Source of the DNA: Neolentinus lepideus HHB14362 ss-1
Taxonomy: Eukaryota > Basidiomycota > Agaricomycetes > Gloeophyllales > Gloeophyllaceae
Length of the DNA: 64,000 nucleotides
Assembly (NCBI GenBank): GCA_001632425.1
Contig: KV425568.1
Span: forward strand, 343,083 to 407,082
Direction: 5' to 3'
Notes under the pieces: model-generated
Seen by the model: only the letters and a program-made list of their open reading frames with translations
What the model was told of the DNA's origin: nothing
Databases searched by the model: none
Program-made: the position numbers and the translations under genes
Shown here: positions 41,711 to 53,608 of the stretch, piece after piece
Layout: each line of letters begins with the position of its first letter
How positions within the stretch are numbered: the first letter of the stretch is position 1

Positions 41711-43112
41711 TTATGCGAACAACTTCTTGAATTGCTTCTTCTCTTTGTCCCTCTTCTCCTTTTGCTTCTGCTTTACCTTTGCGAGTTCAGCAGCAATGGC
41801 CTTGTCATCCGGTACCAACTTCGTAGCCGTGATGAGATCCTCTTCCGCTCCTTCGTCATCCTTGGTTAGGCTGCGAGCAAGCGCTCGTCTGTACAGTGCT
41901 TTCGCTGTAGGACGACATTATTAGACGTGGTATAAATCCATAAACAGGATATTCACGTACCTTTATCAGCGTCGTTCAGCGTCATCTGCTCCAGAACGCG
42001 ATTGGTGCTTTCTAGCGTAATCGTAGCATTTTTCGAGCCGCCGAGTTTGATCCCAGCAAGCGCAATATTGAGGAGCAGAGGTGAAAGGAGGAGGTCGTAG
42101 GAGTCCTTGAGCTCTGGCGGCGCATCTTCTGGTAAGTCGGAGTATTTGTGGTCAACGTAGCGTACCGCCTCTGCGACAGCCATGGTGAACACGTTCGCAA
42201 CGGCCAATCAGAGAAGACACCTACTCTGCCACTTGTCCAACGCTGCGTCGACTTTGCCCTCCTTCCACAGCTTCGCCCCCAACTCCTTGATATCCTTCGC
42301 AATCTGCAGCACGACCTCCGCATTCTCAGTATCCTTCAATTCCTCGTCCGCCGGATAGTCTTCGTATGGATCACCGTCAGTAGTGATCGGATTCGCAGAC
42401 AGCGAGGGGTCATCCGGGGACAGCTGCCCACAGGCGGCGATGACGACCGGTTCTGTGGGCACATCACCCTGGCCGGTCGGGTGGTTCTCGATCTGGCGTA
42501 CGACTGATTTTCCTTTGATGACCTCGCCGAATACGACGTGCTTGCCGTCGAGGTGCGGGGTCGGCATGGTCGTGATGAAGAATTGCGAGCCGTTAGTATT
42601 CGGGCCTGCATTTGCCTGCAAATCGTGTTAGGGAGGTTTCGGGTGCGAAGGGGGTGGGACGAACCATGGAGAGAAGGAAGGGCTTGGTGTGTTTGACAGG
42701 GAAGGCCTCGTCCTCGAATTTCTCACCGTAAATGGATTCTCCCCCCGTTCCATTGCCCGCAGTGAAGTCACCGCCTTGCACCATGAACCTAGAGTACCCA
42801 ATTGAGTTTCACTGCGTTTGTTTACATTCTGAGACCAGCACTTACTTGGGGATTACCCGGTGGAACGAGGACCCCTCATAGTATAGTTTCTTTCCAGATT
42901 TTCCGACGCCCTTCTCTCCAGTACACAATGACCCTTCAGACCTACGTCAGTACAGAACACACGCATTTCAAAGTCATACACATACGGAAATTCTCTGCTG
43001 TCTTTGGTACCAAGTCCGAGTACAGCTTGAAAATAATTCGACCGACTGGCCTGCCACCTATCGTTATGTCGAAGAAAGTGATAGGCTGGTCTGCAGGAGC
43101 TTCGGGTGCCAT
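41711..43112 (-). CDS. CPR6: Cyclophilin 40-type peptidyl-prolyl isomerase with TPR domain
   Basis: An Hsp90 co-chaperone that isomerises prolyl bonds. The start at 43112 gives [20 protein letters not shown], then [19 protein letters not shown]. Exons after the next introns supply the cyclophilin core: [57 protein letters not shown]. The Arg expected in the catalytic FHRVIP block is in the short exon near 42860. A linker ([20 protein letters not shown]) leads to TPR helices ([60 protein letters not shown]) and the lysine-rich C-terminus ending FKKLFA. About six introns. Length near 375 residues is normal for fungal Cyp40. Confidence 0.93.
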
Positions 43113-43619
43113 AATTAAAAGGACCGAACGATTTCAGCGAATATGAATGCAATTCGAGATATATTCCTGTCCATGGTCGTGGTCCAACTACTAGTTGTAT
43201 AAAGACCGGGCATTACGTAACGGGTAGTAGAAGATGCTAGAAGACTCTACACCGTCTGTATATTAGCTCGGCGCGAAGTATCTAATATAATCGGCGGAGA
43301 TCGTGAATCGTGCAGAACTGGTGCAATCTGACGCCCAATTCCAATGTAAATGGCTTAGAGAATTGCAACGAGTGGGAGTTCAGGACAGGGTCGAATAAGA
43401 TGTAAGGAGTAAATGCAGAAACACCTTGGATAAGGCAAGGGCAGTAGTGATGCTTCGGGATATCTCATGCATACGCAAACTCCCACATAACTCTGTTCTC
43501 TTCCACAATTTGGATGTAGGCTTCGGTCGATGGACGAGGTTCCACTGGGCTTATTTAGAGCTGAACATGTATATGGTTCAGTCGACCACTACGCCGCCGC
43601 ATCATTGCGCGCATGACAT
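43113..43619. other. Intergenic region upstream of Cyp40
   Basis: About 500 bases with no coding signal. A plus-strand frame beginning at 43426 is the antisense of the RhoGAP exon that follows and is not a gene. Confidence 0.4.
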
Positions 43620-46600
43620 CTACTGTATGAAGAACAGCAGAAACCTGCGCGTCCCGACGGGTGAAGAAGGAGGGTATAGCGCTGGGTCATTGCGAAACAA
43701 TATGGGCGCAAAAACTGACGCTGTGCAGTTCAACAATATCGGCGAAATAATCGTCAGAAAATCCAATACCTGCGCACCTAGGAGTTCGGCTCTGCTGGTA
43801 GGGGGAGTACCATCATTTGCGTTTTCGCCCGGCTGTTGGCTGATGAAGTGAAGGAACGCGGTAAGAGAGATCCAAACCTAAACTCTAGCTTTCAGTCACA
43901 GGAACTCGTATTGGAAGGAATCGTCCCACATTCACCGACTCGCTTGGGAGCTTGTTAAGAATCTTCGAAGCAGCGTCAACCGGAGGTTTAGGAAGGAATC
44001 GATCAAACGTCACTAACCTCAAAGGCCTCGTCACGATCATTGACTTGGAGGCATCTTGAATATAAGTGTCGAGGGATGACAGGTTCCACAAGGGAGTCCA
44101 AAAACTGTAGCAATGCCTCTCCGAACGCAGTTTTCGTCTGGCGATCATACTGACCGTCAGTGTTGGCTTTGAAGATGAAATCTGCGCCAGTGTCGAGAGA
44201 CTACGACTTCTGTTAGTCTGTGAACGGGGAATAGGATGCAGCATTGAAATTACCTCCCGAATACTAGCTACTAATTCTGGAGTACCGGGCTCAACGAACA
44301 AATCATGCTGCCCGACCAATCATTAGACGTTTCACCGTCTACTAGAGAAAATACAGTACCGTTTCCGCAGCGTAGGTCATCAACCAATTTATTATTCTCA
44401 TAACTTCGCGAGGAGCGCTTATGGCTTGATCTTCGGGCAAGAGCTTGTTGGGCTCCGCTAGTTCCCTTATGGGTCCCGGTAGCTTAACGAGATCGCTTAG
44501 TTTGTTCGCGAAACAGGTTGGTTCTGACGCAAGCAAGTCAAATACGTCAGGTGCTGTTGGCTATAGCTGCTACCCGACTTACGGTATTCCCCATGAACAG
44601 TGATGAAATGGTCCTTCCCGAATATAGTATGCAAGATGAGAGTGCAATCCAGTTTCCGAGATCGCAAGTTCAGTTCGGACGCCGACTCCTTGGTGACATG
44701 GACAGTGATTCTGATGTCCGTCGTCTCTCCAGGAAGTAATAATCCCTGGTTAACTGAGGTCACGGCGAGCAGACAGAAAAGGGGCGAAGACTAACCGTCG
44801 TAGGCTCAATCTCGAGCCACAGAGGATCTGGGAAGATGAGCCAGGTATTTGAACTAACTTCGGCATTGTCACTTACGTATAGGGCCATTTGCTTCCAAGG
44901 GAACAAATCGATAAGCACAAGATACCTGTATGACAGTTAACAAACCACAATGTTGATCGTTCCTACCTCGTACCTGGCTAACGTTCCGCAATACAACGAC
45001 CTTCGGGGTCTTTATCTCGTAGCTGGAGTATGTCAGAACGTTCATGAACAAGATAATTCATCAGATTGTACGTACGAAACATGTCCAAATTCCAGCAATG
45101 CGCTATCTAATTTCACTTTAGGTGGTTGTTCACTGTCCTCCATGTTTACCACTTCATGGTAGTGCGTCCTGACCACTGATTGAAACCGTGCGTCGTCGAC
45201 CAAGGGCATCTGCCATGCCCTGCGTGAGAGTCGCCTCTCAACGAAGTCGTTTGTACATACAGTAATTTGGAAGTCAGCCGAAATAGGCCTATGATCACTG
45301 AAAGTGATCTCGGGGTGGCCCGCATAAGACTCTTGCCGGACAGCCGTCTTCGGGGACTTTATGTACAGTATACGATCTGTCCAGGCAGGCTTCCGTCTTA
45401 AAGATGAAGTTCAACTTAGGATATCGTGCAAGACATCATCCACATACTTCATATCGTAACCAAGAGAGTCAGTGAGCAACCCAGCACTGAAGCGATAGGT
45501 GCTGCGAAAGAAATGCCATGAGAGCTAGTCATTGGAAGATAAAGGCATCCGTACGGTAATCGTGTTATGTGGTGTTCAGTAAAACCCTGGAAAGACTTGC
45601 CATCTCGCATACAGCGTCTAAGCTAAGGCGAGTCGTTAGTTGTGCATAAGAAGTGGCAATCGCTCCAGACCGACTTGATCGAATTCCAAGAGTGCCTGGA
45701 TATTGCGATCCCTAGGTTCTGCATTCAGTAACGTACGGACGTCACTGTCCGATAAATCTATCCGGTAATTCAAATCTTAGATCTAAGATTTAGACTGGTA
45801 TGCTTGAAAGAATGGATCAGCCCACTCACCTCCCTAACACAGAGCAGTACACTGAGTTAGATACAACCAGTACAACTATTCAACATACCATCCAGAACAA
45901 CAGATCACTTTCGAAAATACCAATAGGCAAAGTGGTCAGAAGCGAAGGATCCGTGGCATTTGTGGGCTCTGGCGTCACATCGAAGACAAGTCGGCGAGCA
46001 AGGTCGTGAAAATCCGCATTCCGTCGATCGACCATATCGTCGAAAGCAGCAAGATGCGCATTGACGAATGTCATAATTATGGGGCGTGCGACAGACCCTT
46101 CCTCGCCTGTAGGAGGGACATACGTCAACCTAATGGCGGCTCCTCCCTTATTCCCCTATAGGTGAATGCCATACACCTGTGACTCCAAGTTTCTGACAAT
46201 TAATTCTAGGGTATAGCACGTACCATTATGCCCAATAGCCCCGCGCCAACGGCACATACTTTAATATCTCGGAAATGCTCCTTCAATCGCGCCTTGACGA
46301 ACACCATGAGAAGCATTCCCACAAGCTGCTTGGATGCTAGCTAGGCAGACGGTCATGGCCGTCCATTGCTATAAGAGGGGTGGACTAATAATACCTTCTC
46401 GTACAGAACGCCCTTTTCGCCTAAGCCGGCCAAAATTGCCGTGCACCATGCTTCTTCCCTTGTTGTCTTTGAAGAATAGAGTAACGCTTCCGTTGATAGA
46501 TCAAGCTCCTGAAATCCAAAGACCAATAGATCTGGATCGGATTCTGTATCCTCTACGTCTGTCTTCAAAGGCGTTCCTGTCGCGTCCACACCGCCTATAG

Positions 46601-48204
46601 TGCTGTCTGAGGATAGCGTCGATGAAGATACCGATATCGTTTCCAAGGTCGACATCGTTGTGGATTCAGTAGTACCAGTGTTGGATCCGACAGACTTCGC
46701 ATCGTACTCGGTATCGGAACGCTTCTCTATGAGCGTATGAGTATAGAGATGAGTTAGAGCTATCTTATCGCCCGGATCTTCACATACCAGCGGCCTCATC
46801 TAGCACACCTTTCGAAGTACTTGGCATTTCGCCCATAGACAGCGGCGAGATTGGGTTTAAGGGCGGCAGGACCGTTGGGTACCCGTTGTTCGTTTCTACA
46901 CCTCTTACCCAGGGTGATAGGTCTTGAGAAGGCATTTTACCATTTACATTAAACGTCCCGACACGAATTCTGTGGTGCAGAGAGACTCGAGATCTTTAGT
47001 GATCGAAATTCGCAGGCTGCACTTCATGTCAACTAACGCACCTGAGATTACACTGCTTTCGTGCCGCCAGTCCCTCCGCCTTCGACCGGACCCACTCCTC
47101 ACGTATTAAGTCAAGGTCGGCTTCATCACCTCCAGGAAGACCAGCACTAGCGGGCGACAAAAGGGTATGCAATGGTTTAGTAATGGTCCGCAGGTCAAGG
47201 GGTATCTTTGATACTAAGTGACATGTTTTGAAGGTCCGTCTGCACGACACAAGTGACTACGTACATAATGATATAGGAGTATGCTTTGTGGTGTAATACT
47301 GCATCCACGAGTAGTCTCCAGGACTATCCAACTGCTCACGCTCTTCTAAAACCAAGTGTTACTATGAAATGATATTTGCCCATGTAGACGAGAACATCGG
47401 AATGACACGCTCACCGGCTTGAGTCTTCAAGCGCTTGCACTCCGCAAGAACTGAGCGCAGGCCTTGGACATCATGCGTTAATAAAGAAATAGGACTGTTC
47501 GCATCATCTGTCTTTATTGACAGGAATAATTCTGAGCATTGTTAATGGTGAGACTGTATCAGTCGACGGGCTAAGTTCTTGCTCTAACCTGTTCTCGACT
47601 GATTTGAAACAGAATGGGAATCCGAGGGGCGCAGATCTATAGTGTTATGCCTTGTCTGAGCCATCGACGTAGAGAAGCCCGCATTGATGGGAAAAGCCTG
47701 TTGCAACGTCAAATCTCCCTTTGCGAGGGCATCAGACTTGAACTTGTATATAAGCAGACTGGATGGAGATATAATGAAATGACCAATCAGACATAAGCGG
47801 AATAAACATAGGGACAAGAGTGACAGGAGGAATTATTCGAGTGCTACTGGCACTTACCATCCTTCCTCGTGACTACTGTCCTGTGCGTCACGATGGGAGA
47901 TCACTGCCAATATTCTCCGTTTCGAGACGGCGTCTTCTGTGAAATCCGCTTGCTGATCACTGGTATCTGAGAGTCGCTCAGTCAGAACTGGGAGGACGTT
48001 TCTGAGTTCCTCGGTAGGTCGCAAGAGTGGCCGGACAGCGTCTTCAAGTTCCTGTGGCATCTCATAGGGGCTTCCAATATAAGAAATCAAGTTTTCTAGA
48101 GGCTTTGAAGAGGAAGGACTAGTTGTGGTAGCTCGTCCTGACCGTAGAATATTTAGGAGGTTAGTGTCGTCGCGCGCAGTACCCGTCAATGGCAATGATG
48201 TCAT
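43620..48204 (-). CDS. OCRL/INPP5B-like inositol polyphosphate 5-phosphatase with ASH-RhoGAP tail
   Basis: Removes the 5-phosphate from phosphoinositides at endomembranes. The N-terminus (MTSLPLTGTARDDTNLLNIL) precedes a PH-like part (LLIYKFKSDALAKGDLTLQQ). The catalytic domain shows LSIRIGTFNVNGKMPSQDLS, LLVFGFQELDLSTEALLYS, AVGAGLLGIMGNKGGAAIRL, VNAHLAAFDDMVDRRNADFH, GDLNYRIDLSDSDV, RRKPAWTDRILYIKSP and FSDHRPISADFQI. An ASH-like beta domain and a RhoGAP domain follow: AISAPREVMRIINWLMTYAA, DLFVEPGTPELVASIREV, ALLQFLDSLVEPVIPRHLYS, VWISLTAFLHFISQQPGE. The end is SPVGTRRFLLFFIQ, TAG at 43620. The DLFVEPG segment has no arginine finger, as in OCRL, so the RhoGAP is probably a binding module. 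More than 15 introns; small-exon edges are approximate. Confidence 0.9.
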
Positions 48205-48447
48205 ATGATCAAAATCTAACGGTCTCTGTTGTTGAACGAAACTCCATGTAGACAGAGTATTGTGGTCATATTAACAATATTCGGGATTAATAAGGTCAGT
48301 TCAATCCTGGATACGTTCAAGTGTTCGGAATTCGGACTGGCATGCCGAACAGACTGCCAAGGAAATAATCCGACTGCCACAGAAATACATGGACCATGTA
48401 CCTACAGCTGCAAGTTACAGCGTTACAAACTTAACGACCCAACTAAT

Positions 48448-50177
48448 TCAAGCTCGCAGAACAAGGAACTGCTCCGGGACCTCTGGTCGTTCATATTTGA
48501 CCAGGCGAATTTCACTGCTAAATTCACCAATTTCTTCTCTCCGAACAGCACGTTCGATCTTGTGGAAACCGAAGAGATGAGCGCACAAATATTGGCTATG
48601 ATGTTCGGGAGCATGCTCATCATCTTACCTGCCATACCCGAGTGTTGCATCCAAACTGTATAATTGGCGTCTCGGTACATTCCTGAAGAATAGCTTGCAC
48701 GTCCTCCAAAATTTCTGCGCGAGTGACGCCAATTGCTGCGTCGAGTGGGAAATTGATGTGCACTGATCGGAGCTTATGTGCCTTCGCCAGAACGGGGCCA
48801 AGTAATCTCTGCCGGGAAATGTTCAATACCACCATTTGACGTGTACTGCAGAAATCGTAGTTCACCATTTCCTGCCGCCTCATCACGACAAACAGCTGTT
48901 CCAGATTCGGACACTGACTGCAGATTTTTTCTACTGCACCGAAACTGACTCGCATTCGGTGGACCGAAAATCGCCGCAGGCGACCATGATGCCTCGAGAC
49001 AAGTTCCGAGCAAAAGTCGTCAGGGAGAATTGAGACGTCTTCGCCCCCAGGCGAATATACTTGAAACAGTTCTAGAGGGACGTTCTCCATCAGCTTCTGC
49101 ACGCTTCGGGTCCAAATCTCGAGTGGTCGCTGGACCGTTATAGTGAGGGACCGTAACTGAGAAAGAGTAGACGTCTGTCCTGCGAAGCTGAACTTGGTCA
49201 TGTCCTTGCAGGAGAGCATTACGTATGGACACGGGACCGCTTTCGAAAAAACGTACGAAGTTGGGAGATAGGCCTTCTAAACCAAGGCCTTGTATTACGC
49301 ACTTGTTCTGAGACAGAATAGCAAGAATGCCTTCGTGAGTGACTTTAGGACAACCGAGCAGTGAAAAATGCTCTAGAAAAGGAAGATTTGGCGCTATGAT
49401 CTTAAGAAGGGAATCCGTTATGAGCGAGGATGCCTGCAAAGACACTTGAGTGGCTTGGGATCGTGTTGACAAAGACAAAGCTTGCCTTGCATATTAGAGA
49501 TAGGTATTGCAAAGTTGGTCCGGTCTCCTTGATCCAAAATGGCAAGTGCTGTATAACTAGTCCACTCGGCATGATCAAGGTGATCTTGTTTAAACCGGTG
49601 AAACGACATAGAAGGCTTGGATTGTATTGACCATCATGATGACCGTTGATTTCCACTTCTCGCAAGTTGAGACAGGATAGAAGAGCTTCCAAAATGGCAT
49701 CGTTCAATGATCCATCCCTCGTCCATGTGCAATGCACGAGATTCACGCAATTCCTGAGACCGGCGGCGCAGATCGTCCAAATCTCTTCGAGCTGGGCAGT
49801 CGCTAGGGATTTCGGGAAGTCCTTGATGACTACTTCATGTTGGTAATCCTCGGCGCTGTCAAAGATGCGTACGCACCAAGCTTTTTCACATATCTTGCGA
49901 GCGTTGCGTTACGACGCAATGTCCGAAACAGCTGCACGACCTGACGCCTTTCTCAGGCCTGCGCGGATTGTTACACGTCTCGAACCTTCCCCACCTTCAG
50001 TTTCGATTCGTTGTGCCATGGATAGACGTAGGCGCTTTCGTAAAGTAGAGGCACTGCAAGATCCCGAAAGCTCGTGTTGACGAGACAGAGAGTTGTGAAA
50101 TGGGACGGTTTGACTATGAACTGAAAGATGACGGATAGTAGTTCAATTGGGAGCTCGGAGAAAGAAGTCGATGACAT
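48448..50177 (-). CDS. F-box/leucine-rich-repeat protein
   Basis: Probably a substrate adaptor of an SCF ubiquitin ligase. The start at 50177 gives MSSTSFSELPIELLSVIFQF directly followed by LCLVNTSFRDLAVPLLYES, a compact F-box; the frame stays open to an ATG at 50309, so an extended start is possible. LRR-like segments follow: LRNCVNLVHCTWTRDGSLND, LREVEINGHHDGQYNPSLLC, LPFLEHFSLLGCPKVTHEGI and CPNLEQLFVVMRRQEM. The last exon gives the typical agaricomycete ending VRREEIGEFSSEIRLVKYER, PEVPEQFLVLRA, TGA at 48448-48450. The substrate cannot be predicted. Four or five introns. Confidence 0.8.
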
Positions 50178-50309
50178 GTAGCCGAAGCCTGTACAATCTG
50201 AGGTATGCGGCGGACAAGCTGAAAAAGAATTCATCGTACTTTGGCGGTGATGGCAAGACGCGGCAAAATCCGATCCAGAAGATCCGAGACTCAAGAATAT
50301 TGAGCGCAC

Positions 50310-51379
50310 ATCTCGTAAGACAGCAAGTCATATAAGTCATCTTGTGTCAAATTTCAAGAGCAAACCTCTGTATATGTTTGCGATGGATCACCTCCGCCGA
50401 TGCAGGTTTACGATATTGTAATACTTAATGTATGTCACGGTATGCTTATACGACTGTGGTGTGACAGCGCATATTTGGCATACAATTCCTTCGACTGGAC
50501 TAAATTTTGACCATCACGACAATAATGATCAGCGGCATGACTTTCGTTCAAATCCATTCATTGTTTGTGAATATGATCTCTGTTACAGACCATCTGCTCG
50601 TGCCCAGATCCAGGGGAGGTAATTCCTGCCACCACCGAACTCCCGGAAAACTAGTGCCCTTTTCACAACAGTTGCAAGATGATCCTTTGGATATTATCAG
50701 GGACCTCGCGGAGCTAGAATACCGACATTCGTCACGATAGAATCCCGTGGCTCACTAGTCATCTCCACGACACTCTCAGCACCCTTCGCCTTCTCATCGT
50801 GATCCTTCCGCTAGTCCGAGGCTGATAGACTTTATGAAGCCCGTAAGATCAATGTTTGAGTATATATATTTGTATATCTTTCAAGTTCTTTGATGCACAC
50901 GCTCCTTGACAAAGTATAGGACAGCGTGGATGTCGGCTTATCCTAGGCCTCCATACGTAAAGGTAGGGTTTGACAATATTATAAGCAAATGCTCTTAAGT
51001 CCTGGTGTATGAGATGTACCTCGAAGCTCTTGAAAGAATGCTATGCGAGAATGCGGCAGACCACCCAGAGACTCTATCTACCTCACCGTTGAAAAGGATG
51101 CTTTGCGTAATTTTAGTGACTCTACTCAATATAACAAAAGATCCACACCCAGGCGGGGGCAGGTGGGTTGACTGCACCGTGGAAGTGCATCTTGAAGCGC
51201 AGCGGGACAGGCCTAACCGCATTGCTGGTGAACGATTTACGGCTTGTTGACCGTGAAGTTTCGGTCGACCGAGATTCGGAGTATCCGGGTGCAGGTGTCA
51301 AGGCAAACATCACTCCATGCCGGATTCGCATTATGTGCAATGATAAAAATACACTGTAATGGGTCATAACAGAAACCAT
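50310..51379. other. Gene-poor region
   Basis: No gene could be supported. A short plus-strand stretch near 50640-50740 (KLVPFSQQLQDDPLDIIRDL) looks protein-like but has no clear start or splice partner. The minus strand at 51130-51340 has an open frame (KMHFHGAVNPPAPAWVWIFC) that could be an extra exon of the tiny gene at 51604. Confidence 0.3.
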
Positions 51380-51604
51380 TCATTCCTTGTCGAAGTGTCC
51401 ATCACTCGCCCTCCGTTGCTCAGATCTAGCCAAATGGTACCGACCGTCAGCTTAATTTTGAACCAGAAGGTTGAAACATTACTCACTCGTTCAGAAGACG
51501 CTTCTCGACGGAGGTGTAGAAGGTCGTGACGGCTTGGGAGACGCATTTACGATGGTGATTGTGATGGAGGATGGACTTCCTGGTTCATTGCCGGGTTGGG
51601 ACAT
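51380..51604 (-). CDS. Tentative tiny protein, 38 residues
   Basis: Behind a TATA-like box (minus strand TATATAAG near 51690-51698) an ATG at 51604 opens MSQPGNEPGSPSSITITI. Two introns (51550-51504, donor GTAAAT; 51486-51426, donor GTGAGT) would join to KRLLNESEQRRASDGHFDKE and stop. The gene is plausible because of the promoter-like context and good donors. It is too short for homology judgement, and other splice choices exist. It does not end in a CaaX box, so it is not a pheromone precursor. Confidence 0.25.
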
Positions 51605-52919
51605 GGTTGCAGTAGAAGTTGGGTGTGACAACGGTGGTGAGAGTTGCACAAGTGAAATATGATGAGGGGAGGATGAGAACAGCACGGGCTTATATACTCT
51701 GAGAATGTGGCACCTTGAGCTGTGTGGCACTAGCCGGTAAGTCGGTGTGGTATCAGGGTCGGGGCTTCTGTGGCAGAGAAAAAAGAGTAAGCTAAGCGAG
51801 GTATGCATGTGCAACAGATGCGATTTCGAGAGAACATAGTGTTGCCATACTCAAACGCTATAAACAATCAGAAGTGGTCGCGAACCGGACGCCTTAGTGG
51901 ATGCCACAATCTACGGCTCTAGAGACCGTTTGCCACGTCCGTCCAGTTTGTCGCTGATTGTTGATGATTTACAGATATTTCTCTGCGCGCTTCCATATTC
52001 CGATAATCTTAATGCGGTTCCGAAATACTGACGGGCGAGTAAGCGCTGCCACATCAGTATCCTGACAAAGAGACGACCAGCACCTTAAATCCATACTGTG
52101 AATGGAATATGATGGTAAGAAAAGCTCTCCCCTTAGCACGAAGGGCCCACGTCCAAATCCCTTACTTGAAGTTTGCTTGAGAGCCATGAACTTGGTACTT
52201 GCCGCAAAGAAGTGAATATCTGCTGACGTAAGCAGAGTTGCTTTCAATGGCAAACAACCTCCAGTACTGTCACACCTGTGGCTGCATATTATACTGCCGG
52301 GGTCGTAATATTTTTAATGATATGGAGAGAAGGCCCAAGTGAAGCTCTGCTGCTTCCGCGAAGCCCAAGGCGCGGAGCTTAGACTACAGACAAGCACCGA
52401 TCGCCGTCCGTGGAAAGCGGCGAGCTCCGAGTCCCACAAGAACTTGAAGGAGTGTCAGAGAGATTCTAAAAGAGGTTAGTAGCTTACAATCTACATGAAA
52501 TAATTCACTCCAGTGATGCCCATACGGCTCTGGGACGAGCCTGTCTGCTCCTATCGGTAGGGAAAGAATATCCGGCCAGTCAAACATTCATTGTTACGTA
52601 CTGGATATCTTAATTATTGACTGTAGACGCAGGTGAATCGTGACATCAGTGAGATTCAAAGTGCTGTCACTACCCTCACTGTCCACCCCCTAGCAAAAGT
52701 TCAATGTTCAATAATGGAATTCGCCCACACCGCTCCATATCCACAGGACGCTCTATGCCTGGGGACATGCCGCTGCAGCTACGTGCAGCTACGCCGGCTA
52801 TCTTCTCTTCAAGCCTCTGGAGATGCCGTGCTCGATATTACGCGTACGGTGGCACGGTATATGTCGTGAATGCTGAGAATTGCCCAATCAAGCCTCCATA
52901 ACCCTCCCCCCCGTCATGA
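51605..52919. other. Gene-poor region
   Basis: Apart from the TATA-like element near 51690, nothing was supported. The plus strand at 52730-52870 reads CSYVQLRRLSSLQASGDAVL, which may belong to the fragment that follows. Confidence 0.3.
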
Positions 52920-53519
52920 AAGTCTCCAATCGAGACTACTGCGACAAATTATCGATGGCTCTACGAAGATTCACAGGGCGTCGCCGGCGTCCTAACTGCT
53001 ACGGATCTTTCGAGCCGCCAGCGTCTCGATGCCACAAAACTGTCCATAGCCACCTTCCTCATAGGGTGCTTTGAAGGCAACTTACGACTAGGAAAACAGC
53101 AACTCTCAGGTGCCTTATGGGAAATATTTAACAGCATGGTAACCTTGGCGTCGAGGAATGGAGACATTACGCTATCATACTGTGCTGATGGCTCGGAAAT
53201 CGCCTCCTGTTCTTCCCTCGCCGACTTCATCATACCAACACTGCACCTACGACTCCGAGTCCCGATCGATAGGCCTCGACTGCGCTGCCAGAACCAAGGC
53301 ATCATATTCGCTCTCTGTAGAGCTCCGCTGTCTATACGCTTGAACGACGTACACTGTCGTAGCGGATTGGTTCTATTATACCGAAGGCCGAATATAAGCC
53401 TTCCGTCACTCATCGCATCGCAACCAATCGATACAAAGGAACGACGAACTGCCATGCATATCCAGGTATCGACGACTAATACAATACTATTACAAGGGAC
53501 GACTAATATCCCATACTAA
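52920..53519 (+). pseudogene. Protein-like open stretch, probably a gene remnant
   Basis: The plus frame is open for 200 codons from just after a TGA at 52917. It reads NYRWLYEDSQGVAGVLTATD, LSSRQRLDATKLSIATFLIG and CFEGNLRLGKQQLSGALWEI, then FNSMVTLASRNGDITLSYC, before turning less protein-like and stopping at 53519. The composition suggests a helical repeat protein of the HEAT/ARM kind. No start codon fits, and possible upstream exons do not join in phase. A 164-codon minus-strand frame across the same bases is judged the shadow. I infer a truncated or decayed gene. Confidence 0.35.
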
Positions 53520-53608
53520 GCGTGTAGATCCAAGCAAGACGCAAAGCGACAATAGCGAGATTCTCTTAATTTAAACTTCTTAACACATAATTACCGCCTG
53601 ACGGCCGA

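Noticed and set aside
43426..43851. 141-codon plus-strand frame
   Set aside because: Antisense to the terminal RhoGAP exons of the 5-phosphatase, which read VWISLTAFLHF and SPVGTRRFLLFF.
52961..53455. 164-codon minus-strand frame
   Set aside because: The plus strand across the same bases reads much more like protein, so this was taken as its shadow.
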